A stretch of 64,000 bases of DNA from Dactylorhiza incarnata (lineage: Eukaryota; Streptophyta; Magnoliopsida; Asparagales; Orchidaceae), in contig JAWHQI010000201.1 in the NCBI GenBank assembly GCA_033032865.1, positions 2,233,501 through 2,297,500 of the forward strand, in the 5' to 3' direction. Of this stretch, positions 31,350 through 42,482 are shown piece after piece (the stretch's first letter is position 1; each line of letters starts with the position of its first letter). The notes beneath the pieces are model-generated. The model was not told where the DNA came from. It did no database searches and saw nothing but the letters and a program-made list of their open reading frames with translations. A program made the translations under genes and the position numbers.

Positions 31350-32746
31350 ATGGCCGATCTAATGTCTAAGATTTTAGTCTGTCAGGAGAAGGAGGGTGAC
31401 CGTCCAAAGAAGAAGAAGATTCGTCGGTCTGAGAAGAACGACCGAACTGTTTTAACCGCTAATGCAAAAAAAGTGGTTAAATTGAATTCCTCCACAGCTG
31501 ACGAGAACGCTACTAAGTCCGTTGCGCGTTGTTCTAACCCTCCTCCAATCATCTTGCCCACACCATCAAACAAAGGGGGCTCGAGTACTGCCCCTCATAA
31601 AACTGAAGGTGGCGATCCCTTTGACATCATATATTCCCCTTCTGGAGAGCCTCATCTTAAGATAAATGATAAGGAGGAGGAGGTAGTGGACTCCCCAAAG
31701 CCGACTGAACTGAATGTTGTAGTATCCGTAGTGGACTTAGAAGACAATTGCAGTTAGTCACAACAAGCCGATCTGACTGCGGCTAAGAAGAGAAAGAGAG
31801 CCGAATTGACCATGGATAGTATAATGAAGAAGGTTGTGAAATTAAAAGCTCAAAAAAAAGTTGTTTCTGATAGATCAGGCGCGGCTAGCCTCCAGCATAA
31901 GACGCGCGAGAAGGAAGTTACTGATGGCCTTGTCACTCCCACTGACAAGCCGAGCGAACCTCCTAACTTTGCTGCCAGTATAACTGTAAGCGATATCCTC
32001 AAGGATATGGAGACTTTGCAGAAACAAGACCAGCTACTTGATACTCCCGCAACTACGAACAAAGCCGACCATCCTAGTGAGGATGCAGCTAGATCTGGAG
32101 AGGTCGTACTGAACCTAGAGGTCTCCAAGAACATTGGGATGCTGGAGATGAAGGAGAAGGCAGAGAAGCTGAGATGGTCTCTAGATAAACCATATCCATC
32201 AAACCTCCTTGATAAAGGTAAACAAGGTGCGGTCTATCACCCTGTTCGCTTTTTTAAGACGCGGCCACAGAAAAAGCAAACCGACATGATTTTGAACCCG
32301 CCATTGAGCTTTTTCTTGTCTGCTGTTCAAACTTCTATTATTAAACGAAGACAAAAGAAAATACTTTGGAGAGAGCAGCTCCAAAGAATGGAACCCAAAC
32401 AATCGAGCTGGCCTGTATATGCAGGCATTAATCTTGTGGTAGCGACCAAGAAGCGAAAGCATTAAAATGAGCGGTCTTGATTTTGTAGTATTCTTTCTGT
32501 ATTAGGTTATGTACTTTCAACTGTTCTAACCGCATTTACTTTATTACAGACGACTCGGAGTGTGCTATGAAGCCGGGCGACCTGATGGACATCTTTTCTC
32601 CACTACTTTTACCAACACCGAGTTTCTCACTGAACTTAAACGCTGGAGAAGAATCGTTGGCTGATTTCAAGAGTCTTCTCATTACATTGCAGGAAAAAAG
32701 TAGGAGATCTCAAAAATCAAGCAGAGATCGCCCGGGTGAAGGAGCA
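31350..32746 (+). pseudogene. Element H right arm: ORF with intron, truncated by I
   Basis: Homologous to the left-arm ORF. Starts ATG 31350 (MADLMSKILVCQEKEGDRPKK) with a lysine cluster, then a TAG at 31755-31757. Exon 1 continues in frame through basic KKRKRAELT and KKVVKLKAQKK, EKEVTDGLVTP and SITVSDILKDMETLQKQD to 32217. Exon 2 starts 32550 (DDSECAMKPGDLMDIF). A frameshift near 32690 precedes coiled-coil-like sequence (GDLKNQAEIARVKEHV). Copia I interrupts at 32747. The arms differ at many residues but share block order and intron phase, suggesting a real protein before decay. Function unknown. Confidence 0.65.
32218..32549 (+). other. Predicted phase-1 intron in the H right-arm ORF
   Basis: Donor AAAG|GTAAAC and acceptor TTATTACAG|ACGACT with T-rich upstream sequence. 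The join gives LLDK-DDSECAMKPGDL, matching the left arm. An open frame crosses the donor for about 240 bases (to 32465) and is partly conserved in the left arm (LNPxxSFFxSA near 28310), so retained-intron translation is possible. Confidence 0.62.
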
Positions 32747-32887
32747 TGTTGGAACAACCCTATTACTGATTTGGGCTAGGATCACTATCTGTTGACTAGG
32801 ACTCAAGTTGACCCCATTATATAGTCTAAGTGTCAAGGTTTAAGTGTGTGTGAGTGGCTAGAACTTAGGAAAAATTCCAAGTCTCTG

Positions 32888-33290
32888 CGTCCGACGAACT
32901 CCATTCTGCGTTCGACGAAATACATTCTGCGTTCGATGAACGTCATACTTCAGTTCGACGAACTTGCTCTCTAGCTCGAAACATTCAGTATCCAGCCAGT
33001 TTAACAGATTTTGTCTCAGTTCGACGAACTCCAGTTTAAGATCAACGAACCCAGCTCTGTGTTCGACGCATAAGTAACAAGATGTTCAGTTCGACAAAAT
33101 TGCTTCTCAGCTCAACGAATTCAATCTTCCAGCCAATTCAGCAGATTAACTCTCAGTTCGATGAACTCCAGTTTGAGATCGACGAACTCCAGATTGTGTT
33201 CGACGAATTAATTCAGTTCGACGAACTCCAGATTCAGTTCGACGAACTCAACTTTAAGTTCGACGAACTCAGTTCTCAGATCGACGAATT
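32888..33290 (+). repeat. TTCGACGAACTC array in element I 5' LTR
   Basis: About sixteen intact or near-intact CGACGAA sites. At the right end they become a regular 21-base tandem (GTTCGACGAACTC plus a variable spacer). Repeated in the 3' LTR at 63337-63738. Confidence 0.88.
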
Positions 33291-33339
33291 TTCTCCTCAC
33301 CTCAATATTTCTGATGGATCAGTGGTCTATTTTCTCTGA
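33082..33339 (+). CDS. Heptad-repeat small ORF inside LTR I (85 aa)
   Basis: Starts MFSSTKLLLSSTNS and repeats a seven-residue unit like FDELQIQ about seven times, because the DNA repeats every 21 bases. It ends SDGSVVYFL and stop. The 3' LTR holds the same 85-codon ORF (63531-63788) without stops despite several substitutions. It could form a short coiled coil, or be a by-product of a DNA repeat whose period is a multiple of three. No expression evidence and no known family. Confidence 0.3.
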   Translation: MFSSTKLLLSSTNSIFQPIQQINSQFDELQFEIDELQIVFDELIQFDELQIQFDELNFKFDELSSQIDEFSPHLNISDGSVVYFL

Positions 33340-34051
33340 ACTCAGATGGACTAATCAGAAACGGATCTATTCATTTATTTGGACTTATTCATCAATCAGA
33401 TAAGTCAAGTATTTGATCTTTCCTTTTATTATTCCTTTCCATTCTCTTCTCTCGAGAAAGTAGCCGTTGACATATATTGGAAAAGGACACTTTCATGGAA
33501 AAGGAAAAAAGAATTAAAGTTTATTGCTGAATCAGATTGCAGTTCCAAGAATATCTTTTCAGAATATTTTATTCCTTAATTAGAAGATTTGAATTTCAAA
33601 TCAGTCAGATATTCTCTAGGGAGAAAGGAAGAAAAAGTATTACAGCATTACGACAAAAAAAGAAACATAGGGTAGAAACAATCGAGAGATATACAGAAAG
33701 TAAAGAAAAAGAAATAGAACTTCATCCTCAACAACATCATTCTTATTCTCTAAGAACAACAGCACAAATCATTCTCTCAGTTTTCAGCTGCTAGTTCTAA
33801 TCTTCAAAGAACAACAACAATCTGAGAAACTTTGTCTCTCAGATTCATCAGCTATCAAGGAAGATCATTTACATCCAAGAGGAAGCTCCATCCATTATCA
33901 GTCAAGAATTTTTATCAGATACGGGGAGCTTTACATCAACAATCCACTAGTCCTCTCTCTGCTTGTTGACAGAGAAGAAGTTCATAAACCCCTTTTATCC
34001 CATCTTATACAAGGTTCTAACTCCCTTCAAAAGTTAACCCTTTGGTGGCAG

Positions 34052-34191
34052 GGCACCTGATCAAAAACATGTGGTTGGTTTGAGCACCTGATCAAAAGCT
34101 CAGTGGTGTTTGGGCACCTGATAAAAAATCCATTGGTGTTTTGGCACCTGATCAAAAACCCATTTTTGATAGGGCACCTGATCTAAAACCT
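34052..34191 (+). repeat. Five GCACCTGATCAAAA repeats in LTR I
   Basis: Five roughly 30-base units, each with GCACCTGAT(C/A)(A/T)AAA, near the 3' part of the LTR. Each unit contains TGATCA, a 6-base palindrome, in most copies. Confidence 0.85.
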
Positions 34192-34451
34192 AGTGGATTC
34201 CTACCAAGGGTGGTAGAAGAGTAGATGTACCCAGTTTGATTGGGGAACTACTATAGATCCTTGTGTCTTCAGTGTTTGTGTTTATTTTCTGTATTGTGCT
34301 GTGCTGTGATTTGTATTTTGCTTTTAAACTCACTCTGTTATACACATATATATATCAGTATTTTAATTCCGCTATACAAATAAGTTAAAAACTTTTAATA
34401 CTATAATCACCCCCCTCTAGATTAAATCTAAGATCTAACCTCACTTTCAAT

Positions 34452-34463
34452 TGGTATCATAGG
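34452..34463 (+). other. Primer-binding site of element I, tRNA-iMet type
   Basis: TGGTATCATAGG, two bases after the LTR. The first eight bases match the initiator-Met site and the remainder has drifted. Confidence 0.75.
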
Positions 34464-34549
34464 TTGGTTGATTATTTACAGGCTAACACCTGAATCAAAA
34501 GATCAATTAGATCTTAAGTTTTTCTAGAGTTTTATTTTTCTAAAAACTC

Positions 34550-35533
34550 ATGGCACATTACAAAGAATACTCAAGCACAAGACCTCATATGTGCAATCTT
34601 AAAAATTTGCATTATGGAAGGCAAGGATCAAGTTATATATGAATTATATTGATGAGGATATTTTCAATGTTATTTTGACAGGCCTCCTACTCCTACAACA
34701 ACAAAAAGTACTGATGCAACAACCAACAATAATGCTGTTCCACCTCCCGAGTGGACATATGCTCATGAGAAACAAAGAAGTGCAGAAGCCAAAGCAATGA
34801 ACATATTAGCACAAACAATGTCTAATGATATATTCCAGAAGGTTGTGGACTGCACCTCAGCCAAGGATATTTGGAATTCCGTCAACAACATGGTTGAAGA
34901 TTCTGTAGATGATAGAAAAGACATAAGATCTCATCTCATCTCAAGTATGAAAACTTCAAGAAGGGAGAAAATGAAACAGTAGCAGACATGTACAATAGAC
35001 TCAGTCTCATAATCAATGAGCTGAAGACTTTGGACAAAGTGATTTCAATCACTGAAGTCAATGATAAGATCTTAATGTGCTTCCCCAGCACATGGGACTC
35101 AAGGATCTGGCCAATCAAGGAAGCCAGAAGCCTGAATGAGATCTCTACTGAGACCTTATTGGGCAAGCTAAAATCCTATGAGCAGCTTATCAAGTCCAGA
35201 GAAGCTGAACAATTTACCTCCTCTCTAGCCTCCAAAAAGGAGAGAAGTATTGCTTTCCACGCAACAGAAGAGGAAGATAAAGCTCCAGGAGAAATGGAGT
35301 TTATGAGCCTCCTAGCCAAGAGATTTTACAAGATGGCTAGAAAGGACATCATAAAGAAGGATTTCAGATCCAAAGAAAAGCCAAGGTATGACAAATCAAA
35401 TTCTAAATAAATTGTTTGTTATGGATGTAGGAAACGTGGACACATTCTACCAGAGTGTCCAGAGAACCAAAAGAAGGACAAGAGAAAAGAGAAAGAAGAA
35501 AATTGGCACTCCAGCAAGCCATCCTCCCACTAA
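34550..35533 (+). pseudogene. gag: Element I gag with zinc knuckle, frameshifted
   Basis: Starts near ATG 34550 (MAHYKEYSSTRPHMCN), shifts frame early (ALWKARIKLYMNYIDEDIFNVI) and again near 34940. Recognisable core: QKVVDCTSAKDIWNSV, ENETVADMYNRLSLIINEL and ETLLGKLKSYE, the copia gag (UBN2-type) pattern. After a stop at 35408-35410 the same frame gives a perfect knuckle, CYGCRKRGHILPEC (35417-35458). Not functional as it stands. Confidence 0.82.
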
Positions 35534-36603
35534 CAAAAACATAAGGGAAGAGGCTTTGTAGCTGAGTCATGGAGTGAGACAGACTCAGAGTCTTCATCCA
35601 GCTCTTCTGAAGATGAAGAGAATGCAAATGACAAAGATCAATGCTTGATGGTTGTCTATGACTCAAGCAGTGAGTCAGAACATGCATCATCATCCAGCTC
35701 TAGTGATGATGAAGATGATGCAGATGAAAGAAGTTTCTGCATGATGGCTATCAATGCCTCAGGAAACAATTCTGAAGAATCAGAATCTGACAATGACTGT
35801 GATCAGGTAATTTCTACTTTTGATTTTAATTCAAATGAGTTCAAAGATGAATTCAAAACTCTTTGTTTAGATTTAATTAAATCTGAGAAGGAAATAATTT
35901 TCCCCAGAAATAGGTTGGTTGAAATGAATCAACTGACTGAAGATAATGCTAATCCTAAGAAAGAACTGGCTGCCTCAAAAGAACATATTGTTTTCATTGA
36001 GAACAAACTATTTGAGGCTAAATAATTTGAAGAATCCCTAAATGGGAGAAGTATCAAACTGATGGACATCACAAGCATAGTGAATGCCAGACTTAATGGC
36101 AAACTGGGCTTTAGTGCATCATCAAGTGAGCAACATCTTTTTAAGAAAAATATTTTATCTACTCCAGTAAAATTCATTTCTGCGAAAAGCAAAGAGGCAG
36201 TAGTAGTTGATAAGAATATTTCAAGCAAGGATGTTAAGAATAAAGGAATTCAACATAATTCGTCGAACGGAGCTCGACAAAATCACTTCATTTTGTCGAA
36301 CGGAGAACGACGAACGCTGAAGACAGATTTTTAGTATAGTTATTATTCGAATTGCGCTCGACAAAATAACCTCAATTTGTCAAACGGCGATCGACGAACT
36401 CAACCAAGTTCGTCGAACGAAAAATATACTGCATATCTGAAGAGTTCTTATTGTCAACAAACTAAAAATCCTTTTACTGAGTGGATCATTCCTCCAAGGA
36501 GATATCATCCACAAAGCTATAAGGATCAGCCTGAGATTTCTTATATTTCAGATTTTTGTGGAAATACAAAAGGACCCAAGGTAGTCTGGGTCAAAAACAA
36601 CTA
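35534..36603 (+). pseudogene. Element I gag-protease linker, acidic and SNGxRR-rich
   Basis: Same frame as the end of gag. A Ser/Asp/Glu-rich stretch (SSSESEHASSSSSSDDEDD and further) is followed by a coiled-coil-like segment and, at 36255-36425, repeated peptides SSNGARQ, SNGERRT, SNGDRRT and SSNEK. These peptides are encoded by TCGTCGAACGG/CGACGAA motifs like those in the LTR. Stops lie near 36025 and 36334. Function unknown; acidic linkers are usual in SIRE elements. Confidence 0.65.
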
Positions 36604-37398
36604 GTTTACTTTATGTTGTGTAGGTACAAGGCTATCCAAACATAAAAGAACAGTGGTATTTGGATAGTGGTTGCTCCAAGCACATGACAGGAAACAAGGC
36701 CAACTTAAGCAATTACAAGGCAAAGCTTGGACCCAAAGTTATTTTTGGAGACTTCAACTGTGGACAAACCAAAGGCTATGGAAAAATCAATGTTGGAGTA
36801 GTTACCTTCAAAGAGGTAGCGTATGTCAAGGATCTCAAGCAACCTCATCAGCATAAGCCAGCTATGTGATGAAGGTTATCAGGTAACTTTTAACCATTCC
36901 CTATGTCTTATTACCAATTATAAAAACATTAATGTGTTATCTGGTATTAGACATGGAAACATTTCTTTAGTCAATTTTGACTCTGCCAATTCAGATGTTT
37001 GTTTATTTAATTCTATAAGTAAAACAAATGAATTATGGCATAAAAGGCTAGGACATATTAACCTTAGAACTATCTCTAAGCTCTCCAAGGACAGTCTAGT
37101 AAGAGGACTGCCTTCAGGTTCATACAAGAAGGAAGGACTCTGCAGGGCTTGTCAACTAGGACAGCAAACCAAGAGTAGTTTTAAATCTATATCCAAGAGT
37201 GATTCACCTAGGATTCTGTACTTACTGCATTTGGATCTCTTTGGTTCCACTACAATACAGAGCTTAGGAGGGAAGCATTACACTTTAGTTATTGTAGATG
37301 ACTTCTTAAGATTCACTTGGGTGTTCTTTCTTAGGAAAAAGTCTGACACCTTCAGTGTTCTGACAGACTTTTTTAGGTCCATCAAGATTGAGTACTCT
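36604..37398 (+). pseudogene. pol: Element I pol part 1: protease and integrase N-half
   Basis: Protease active site WYLDSGCSKHMTG at about 36655. A frame change near 36840 leads to ISSNLISISQLCDEGY and the GAG-pre-integrase zinc region (LWHKRLGHINL...CRACQLGQQ). The integrase core begins LLHLDLFGSTTIQS near 37222, giving the first catalytic Asp. Coding stops abruptly at EYS where solo LTR J is inserted. Confidence 0.85.
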
Positions 37399-37453
37399 TG
37401 TAAGACCCCATGTTCTAAGTGCAAAGAGTTTAGAGGTGTGCTTAAGCTAAGGA

Positions 37454-37674
37454 GCTAGCGCCCGGCGCTAGTGCTAGCGCCGACGGTAGTGATTTTTCGA
37501 GAAGTGTGTCCTTTCTCGAGGAGGGTGGCATTTCGTGAGAAGTTTGTCAAATAAAGATAGCGCAAGCGGTAGCGCTAGCGCTAGCGGTAGCGATTTCTCG
37601 CAAAGTCCTTAAGCGGTAGAGCGGTACCGACTTTGAGCTAGCGCATGCGCTAATGGGTAGCGCCGACGGTAGCG
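37454..37674 (+). repeat. GCTAGCGC palindromes in LTR J U3
   Basis: Repeated (G)CTAGCGC, GCGCTAG and GGTAGCG sites. CTAGCGC-CCG-GCGCTAG at 37455-37471 is perfect. TTCTCGAG and TTTCGTGAGAA sites lie between clusters. The array ends just before the TATA box. Confidence 0.85.
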
Positions 37675-37680
37675 GAAAAT

Positions 37681-37688
37681 TATATAAA
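37681..37688 (+). promoter_or_regulatory. TATA box of LTR J
   Basis: TATATAAA in AAAATTATATAAACACTC, directly downstream of the palindrome array; the best core promoter in this LTR. Confidence 0.6.
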
Positions 37689-38744
37689 CACTCAACTTCG
37701 ACTTTCCTTCTCATTTTCTATGAGTCTTCTGCCATTCTGAGAGCACTGAGCAGAGAAGGAAGTCCATTGAAGGTTGTTGTGCCAAGGGCAAATCCGCGAA
37801 GTAGTTCTTGGGCGCTTGTGCCATCGTCGATCTATTGAAGAGGAAGCTATTTCAAGGGATTCCAACTGATTGCCTTTCAGTTCTATGGAACCAAAGCGAG
37901 CGCCAAGGGTAACGATTCTCCTCCCTCATCTTTGGACACGTTCGTCCTTTGATTTGCATAGTAGTAGGCAGATTTCCACTAGCAAGTGGATAGATTTCTG
38001 CCGACGGGTCAATGTTATCCCCGTAGAAATTGCATATAGAGCCTGGAATTGAAGTACGAGCATAAGTATGCTGTGTGAAGCCCATCTGGACAAGTTGGTC
38101 TGGATTGGTGATGTTGATATGCTATTGCACTACGGAGAAGACTCCGTGATTATGCTGTGTTTTCGGGTGTTATGTACTGTTTAGTACTGCCAAAGAGATC
38201 TGGAGGTGTTTCCCAGAAAATACCCGGAAAAGAGTAGCAGAACTAGGTTCGGTTACTAGCGCCTGGCGCTACCGGTAGCGCCCAGTGAGCCGTATGAAGC
38301 CTGTGAAGCCCGATGCACTGGTTGAACAACAGAAGCTGAAGGTCCGCGTACCTTGCTTCATTGACCTCGCAGGTCAAGAGCGGGTTAGGGAAAGACGTAC
38401 CCGTTTTAGGTAGATGTATGCCTAATATTATGAGCGCGGGCATCTGGCGGAACCGAAACCCCACCCTTAGCCATCATGTGAAGAGGATTGCAACCTCGGG
38501 TCACGATGTGTAGTTTGGGATTAGAACTCATCAAGGCCGGCCATCCTTGACGAGAATCAGCTCATAGAGAGAATCCAAGTTGAAGAAGGACTTGTTGATT
38601 GCGTGTCGTGAGTGCACAAAGCGTGTAAGCCTAAATCCGAGTTGAAAAAGGACTTGTCGATGAATGCAATGCTTCTATGCGGTGCTTAAACGCACATGTG
38701 ATATATATATTGTTGTTGCTTGCTTGCAGGGAAGGAGCATCGCC

Positions 38745-38910
38745 GCCCCAAGCATGGGGTGGAGTTGTTATAAATTTTGGTCAGCTAAAGCTGACCGGTT
38801 ACTTGTTTTCCCACCGCTCGGTGGATTTGTTTATACAGGTCCCGGTGAGACTAGCGGGAAATAACGGGTTGAAGCCCCTGATGCTGTGCTGTGCTGGCCC
38901 TTGAAGGCCA
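38745..38910 (+). promoter_or_regulatory. Hairpin module in LTR J
   Basis: CGCCCC...GGGGTGG (about 38748-38762), then GTTATAAATTTT, GGTCAGCT-AA-AGCTGACC, CCACCG-CT-CGGTGG and GGCC-CTTGAA-GGCC (about 38896). Same order and spacing as in LTR G and M. It lies about 1.06 kb downstream of the TATA box. Confidence 0.65.
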
Positions 38911-39218
38911 AAGCTTTTGTTTACCTTTTTGTTCATGTGTGGCCGGCCTGCGTGCCGATGTTTGGAAGCCACTGTTATTATGTAAACAAACATTGTAAAG
39001 AACATGTTATCTCTTTCATTCCTAGTAGCTATTGTGGACAATGTGTATACTGGTTTTAATTGAAATAAAATGCTTCCATTGTGTGACTCTGTGTGCTGAG
39101 ATGGTTGGTAGTAACTGTTTAGTGCTAATTAAGTAACGCACTCTTCTGTTCATTTAGTATGGCGTGGGGTCCCGGCCGGACCTACTGCTATATTCTATGT
39201 AATAGGGAGGGTGTTACA

Positions 39219-41605
39219 ACTCTACTCTAGTTGCATTGATCAGAAGTGATCATGGCACTGAGTTTGAATCTCTACTGATGAGAGAATTCTGTGGAAAAGA
39301 AGGTATCAGGCAATGTTTCTCTGCTCCTAAAACTCCTCAACAAAATGGGGTAGCTGAAAGGAAAAATAGAACATTAATTGAATCAGCAACTGCATTGCTT
39401 ACTGATGCTCACTTGTCAATCTCTTTTTGGGCAGAGGCAGTGAACACAACAAATTATGTGTTGAACAGAAGTTTGATACACAAACTTAAGGGTAAAACAC
39501 CCTATGAATTACTCAAGAATAAAAAGCCTAAGGTTAACTATTTTAAGATTTTTGGATGTAAATGCTATGTGTAAAACAATGATAAGAAATATCTAAGGAA
39601 ATTTGAAGCAAAAGCTGCTGAAGGTATATTCCTCGGATACTCTCTTTCTAGTAAAACATATAGAGTTTATAACAAATCAACTCTTAAGATAGAAGAGTCC
39701 ATGCATGTATCTTTTGATGAAACTAATATGTATACCACCTCTACCAAAGATATTTCGCAGGTTCCAGCTCTATGTGAAGAGCTCAATGGATTGAATCTAC
39801 AAAATGAAGAATCTCTACTTCCATCAACTCAAACTCTTGAAGACAGTGAAAAAGAAGATAATCCAGAAGATTTTGCTGACAATTCAAATCAAGTGACAGC
39901 TGAACAAATCCCTCAAGTGGAAACCATTGATGAACCCACTCCAACTGCTGACCACATCACAGTTAGAGATCATCCAATATCTCAAGTTATTGGAGATATC
40001 TCAGCAGGTGTTTAAACAAGGCATCAATTACACCAAAATTAGATGCATACTTGTTTCCTATCACAAGTTGAACCTCAATCAATAAAATATGTATAACAAG
40101 ATCCAAAATGGATTCTTGCACTGAAAGAGGAACTCAACCAATTTGAAAGGAATAAAGTTTGGGATTTGGTTCCAAGACCAAAGGGCCATCCAGTCATTGG
40201 CACTAAATGGGTCTTAAGGAACAAGCTAGATGATCAAGGCTTCATAATCAGAAATAAAGTAAGATTGGTAGCCCAAGGATACTCTCAGGAAGAAGAAATT
40301 GATTTTGATCAAACCTTTGCTCCTGTTGCTAAACTTGAAGATATAAGGATATTCCTTGCTTTTGCTGCCTTCAAGAAATTCAAAGTATATCAGATGGATG
40401 TGAAGAGTGCTCTTCTCAATGGAGATATCAAAGAAGAAGTTTATGTGGAACTACCACCAGGTTTTATCTCTCCAACTCACTCTTCTTATGTCTATAAGCT
40501 TAATAAAGCTCTCTATGGTCTCAAGCAAGCTCCCAGAGCATGGTATGAGACCTTAGCTAATTTTCTTTTAGAGAACAAGTTCTGTAGAGGCAATGTTGAT
40601 AAAACCTTATTTTTCAGGATACATAAAAATCAAACTCTACTAGATCAAATTTTTGTAGATGATATTATTTTTGGCTCTACTGATTCAAATATATGCAAAA
40701 GGTTTTCTGATCTAATGCAATCTAAATTTTAAATGAGTAGTATGGGTGAGTTATCTTACTTCCTTGGCCTTCAAGTGAAGCAAACTCCAAATGTCATATT
40801 CATATCAAAATCCAAGTATGTTAAGGAATTAGTGAAAAGATTTGGTATGTCTGATGCTTCCACTATGAAAACACCCATGCCCTCCAATGCTGTTGTTGAC
40901 AATGATGAATCAGGGAAACCCGTTGATCAGAAAGTATATAGAGCAATTGTTGGCTGTTTACTTTACTTAACAGCTAGTAGGCCTGACATAATGTTTACTA
41001 CATGTATTTGTGCTAGGTTCCAAGTTAACCCCAAAGAATCTCACCTTATTTTACTAAAAAGAATTTTGAGATATATAAAGGGTTGTACAAATCTAGGACT
41101 TTGGTATCCAACTGCATTAGAATTTGAAATAACTGGATTCTCAGATTCTGATTATGCTCGATGCAGAGTAGACAGGAAAAGCACATTAGGAACATGCCAG
41201 TTCCTTGGTGATAGGCTAGTTTCTTGGTTTTGTAAGAAATAAACATCTGTGTCTACATCAACAGCTGAAGCAGAATATATTGCTGCTGGCAGTTGCTGCT
41301 CATAAATATTGTGGATACAAAATCAACTTATTGACTATGGTATCAATCTAAACAAATCAATTATATTTTGTGACAATACTAGTGCAATATCTATAGCACA
41401 AAATCTAGTACTCCAGAGTAGGACTAGACACATAGAGATTAGGCACCACTTTATCAAAGATAATGTGGATAAAAATAAAATTTGCCAACAATTTATTCCT
41501 ACTGACTTACAAAGAGCTGATATTTTCACCAAACCCTTGGATGAAAAGAAGCATATCTTCTTTATAAATCAGCTAGGAATGATAGAAGGAGATTCAATCA
41601 ATTAA
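39219..41605 (+). pseudogene. pol: Element I pol part 2: integrase C-half, RT, RNase H
   Basis: Integrase resumes with the second Asp (RSDHGTEF) and Glu (NGVAERKNRT). It ends after a stop near 39572 and a Thr/Glu/Pro-rich linker (to 40014). RT spans about 40080-40730, with GTKWVLRNKLD, AKLEDIRIFLAFAA, KALYGLKQAPRAWY and catalytic FVDDIIFGST near 40650. RNase H follows (SDSDYARC...STAEAEYIA) and the frame ends at 41605. Stops at 40730, 41240 and 41304 break the frame; the last two look like CAA to TAA changes at expected Gln. Confidence 0.88.
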
Positions 41606-41935
41606 CAATATTTAATTTTTTCTACTTATCCCCTCATTTCATCGAACGGAGATCGACGAAATCTAGTCGTTGGCCGAACGGAGATCGACGAAGCCTGCTT
41701 CAGAGATCGACGAAGTCATCTAGATCGTCGAACTAAGATTGACGAAATTTTATTTTTCGTCGAACGCAGTCTGATGAAGCCTATGACTCTGATCTCTTTC
41801 CTTATAATCAAACTTTGATTTCTTTTTAACTTTGCACCTACAGAATCTGTTTATCCTTCCAGTTCACTTACACTTGATCTCTCTTTTTCTCTTGCAGGAA
41901 CAATGGCAATCTTTCTTCTAAAATTGCATCCTTCC
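41606..41935 (+). other. Element I post-pol region with TCGACGAA motifs, before K
   Basis: Holds a cluster (41640-41770) of TCGAACGGAGATCGACGAA-like sites. TCGTCGA and TCGACGA can pair around a 7-base loop. An ATG at 41903 starts a frame (MAIFLLKLHPS) that continues in phase after K at 62680. Confidence 0.7.
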
Positions 41936-42222
41936 TGATGAGTCTGGTTTATACAGTGATTTCCGGCCTCATTTGGGTTTGTTTTAGTGTCATTGCACTT
42001 CAATTGCTGTTCATATACGCTTATATTGATAGCATGGCGTTTCTGCGCCTTTTGTGCAATCCTTCCCCCTTTGTGACATGTTTTTCCTATATATTACTGT
42101 ATGCCTGTGTTATGGATCCGGTGGTGTGCACGAATCGGGGTTATTTGTGTTTTTCATGCAGGTCCTGGGATCGTGTGCACGTTCGGGATGGTGCGGGGCA
42201 ATTTTTGGCCTAAAAAGCCTCT

Positions 42223-42458
42223 GATCGTGCGCATTCCTTCGCGCACGATCATGCGCACGACCAATGGTCATGCGTTAATTCCCGTCCCTGATTGAGCGCC
42301 GGCGCACGAGCACAGGCCTTTCTTCGCGCACGACCACTGGTCGTGCGCCCCTGACCGTGCGTTGTTTTCTATCTTTTTCTTTGCTACAGGTTGACTGCGC
42401 ACGATCACAGGCATTCCTTCGCGCACGACCATTGGTCGTGCGCCACTGACCGTGCGCA
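42223..42458 (+). repeat. GCGCACGACC palindrome array in LTR K
   Basis: GATCGTGCGC and its exact complement are spaced by 8 bases at 42223-42250. Perfect 23-base palindromes with 11-base arms (GCGCACGACCA and its complement around one base) lie at 42326-42348 and 42421-42443. Further half-sites fill the interval. The array ends about 18 bases before the TATA-like box. Confidence 0.92.
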
Positions 42459-42475
42459 GTACTTATTCTGCTCCC

Positions 42476-42482
42476 TATTTAA
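42476..42482 (+). promoter_or_regulatory. TATA-like box of LTR K
   Basis: TATTTAA within CTCCCTATTTAAGCCGC, just downstream of the palindromes; the same placement is seen in LTR E. Confidence 0.45.

Larger units (their letters stand above)
32747..34449 (+). repeat. Element I 5' LTR (1703 bp)
   Basis: Runs TGTTGGAACAACC to CTCACTTTCA, just before the primer site. It contains the TTCGACGAA array, a 21-base periodic part encoding heptads, and a field of GCACCTGATCAAAA repeats. Its first 805 bases match 63196-64000. Confidence 0.92.
37399..39218 (+). repeat. Element J: solo chromovirus LTR in element I integrase (TSD ACTCT)
   Basis: Runs TGTAAGACCCCATG to GGGTGTTACA, flanked by ACTCT at 37394-37398 and 39219-39223. 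Removing it plus one duplication restores integrase as EYSTLVALIRSDHGTEF. Termini, the hairpin module (38745-38910) and the end box GGCGTGGGGTCCCGGCCGGA match chromoviruses G and M. U3 carries GCTAGCGC palindromes. Confidence 0.93.
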
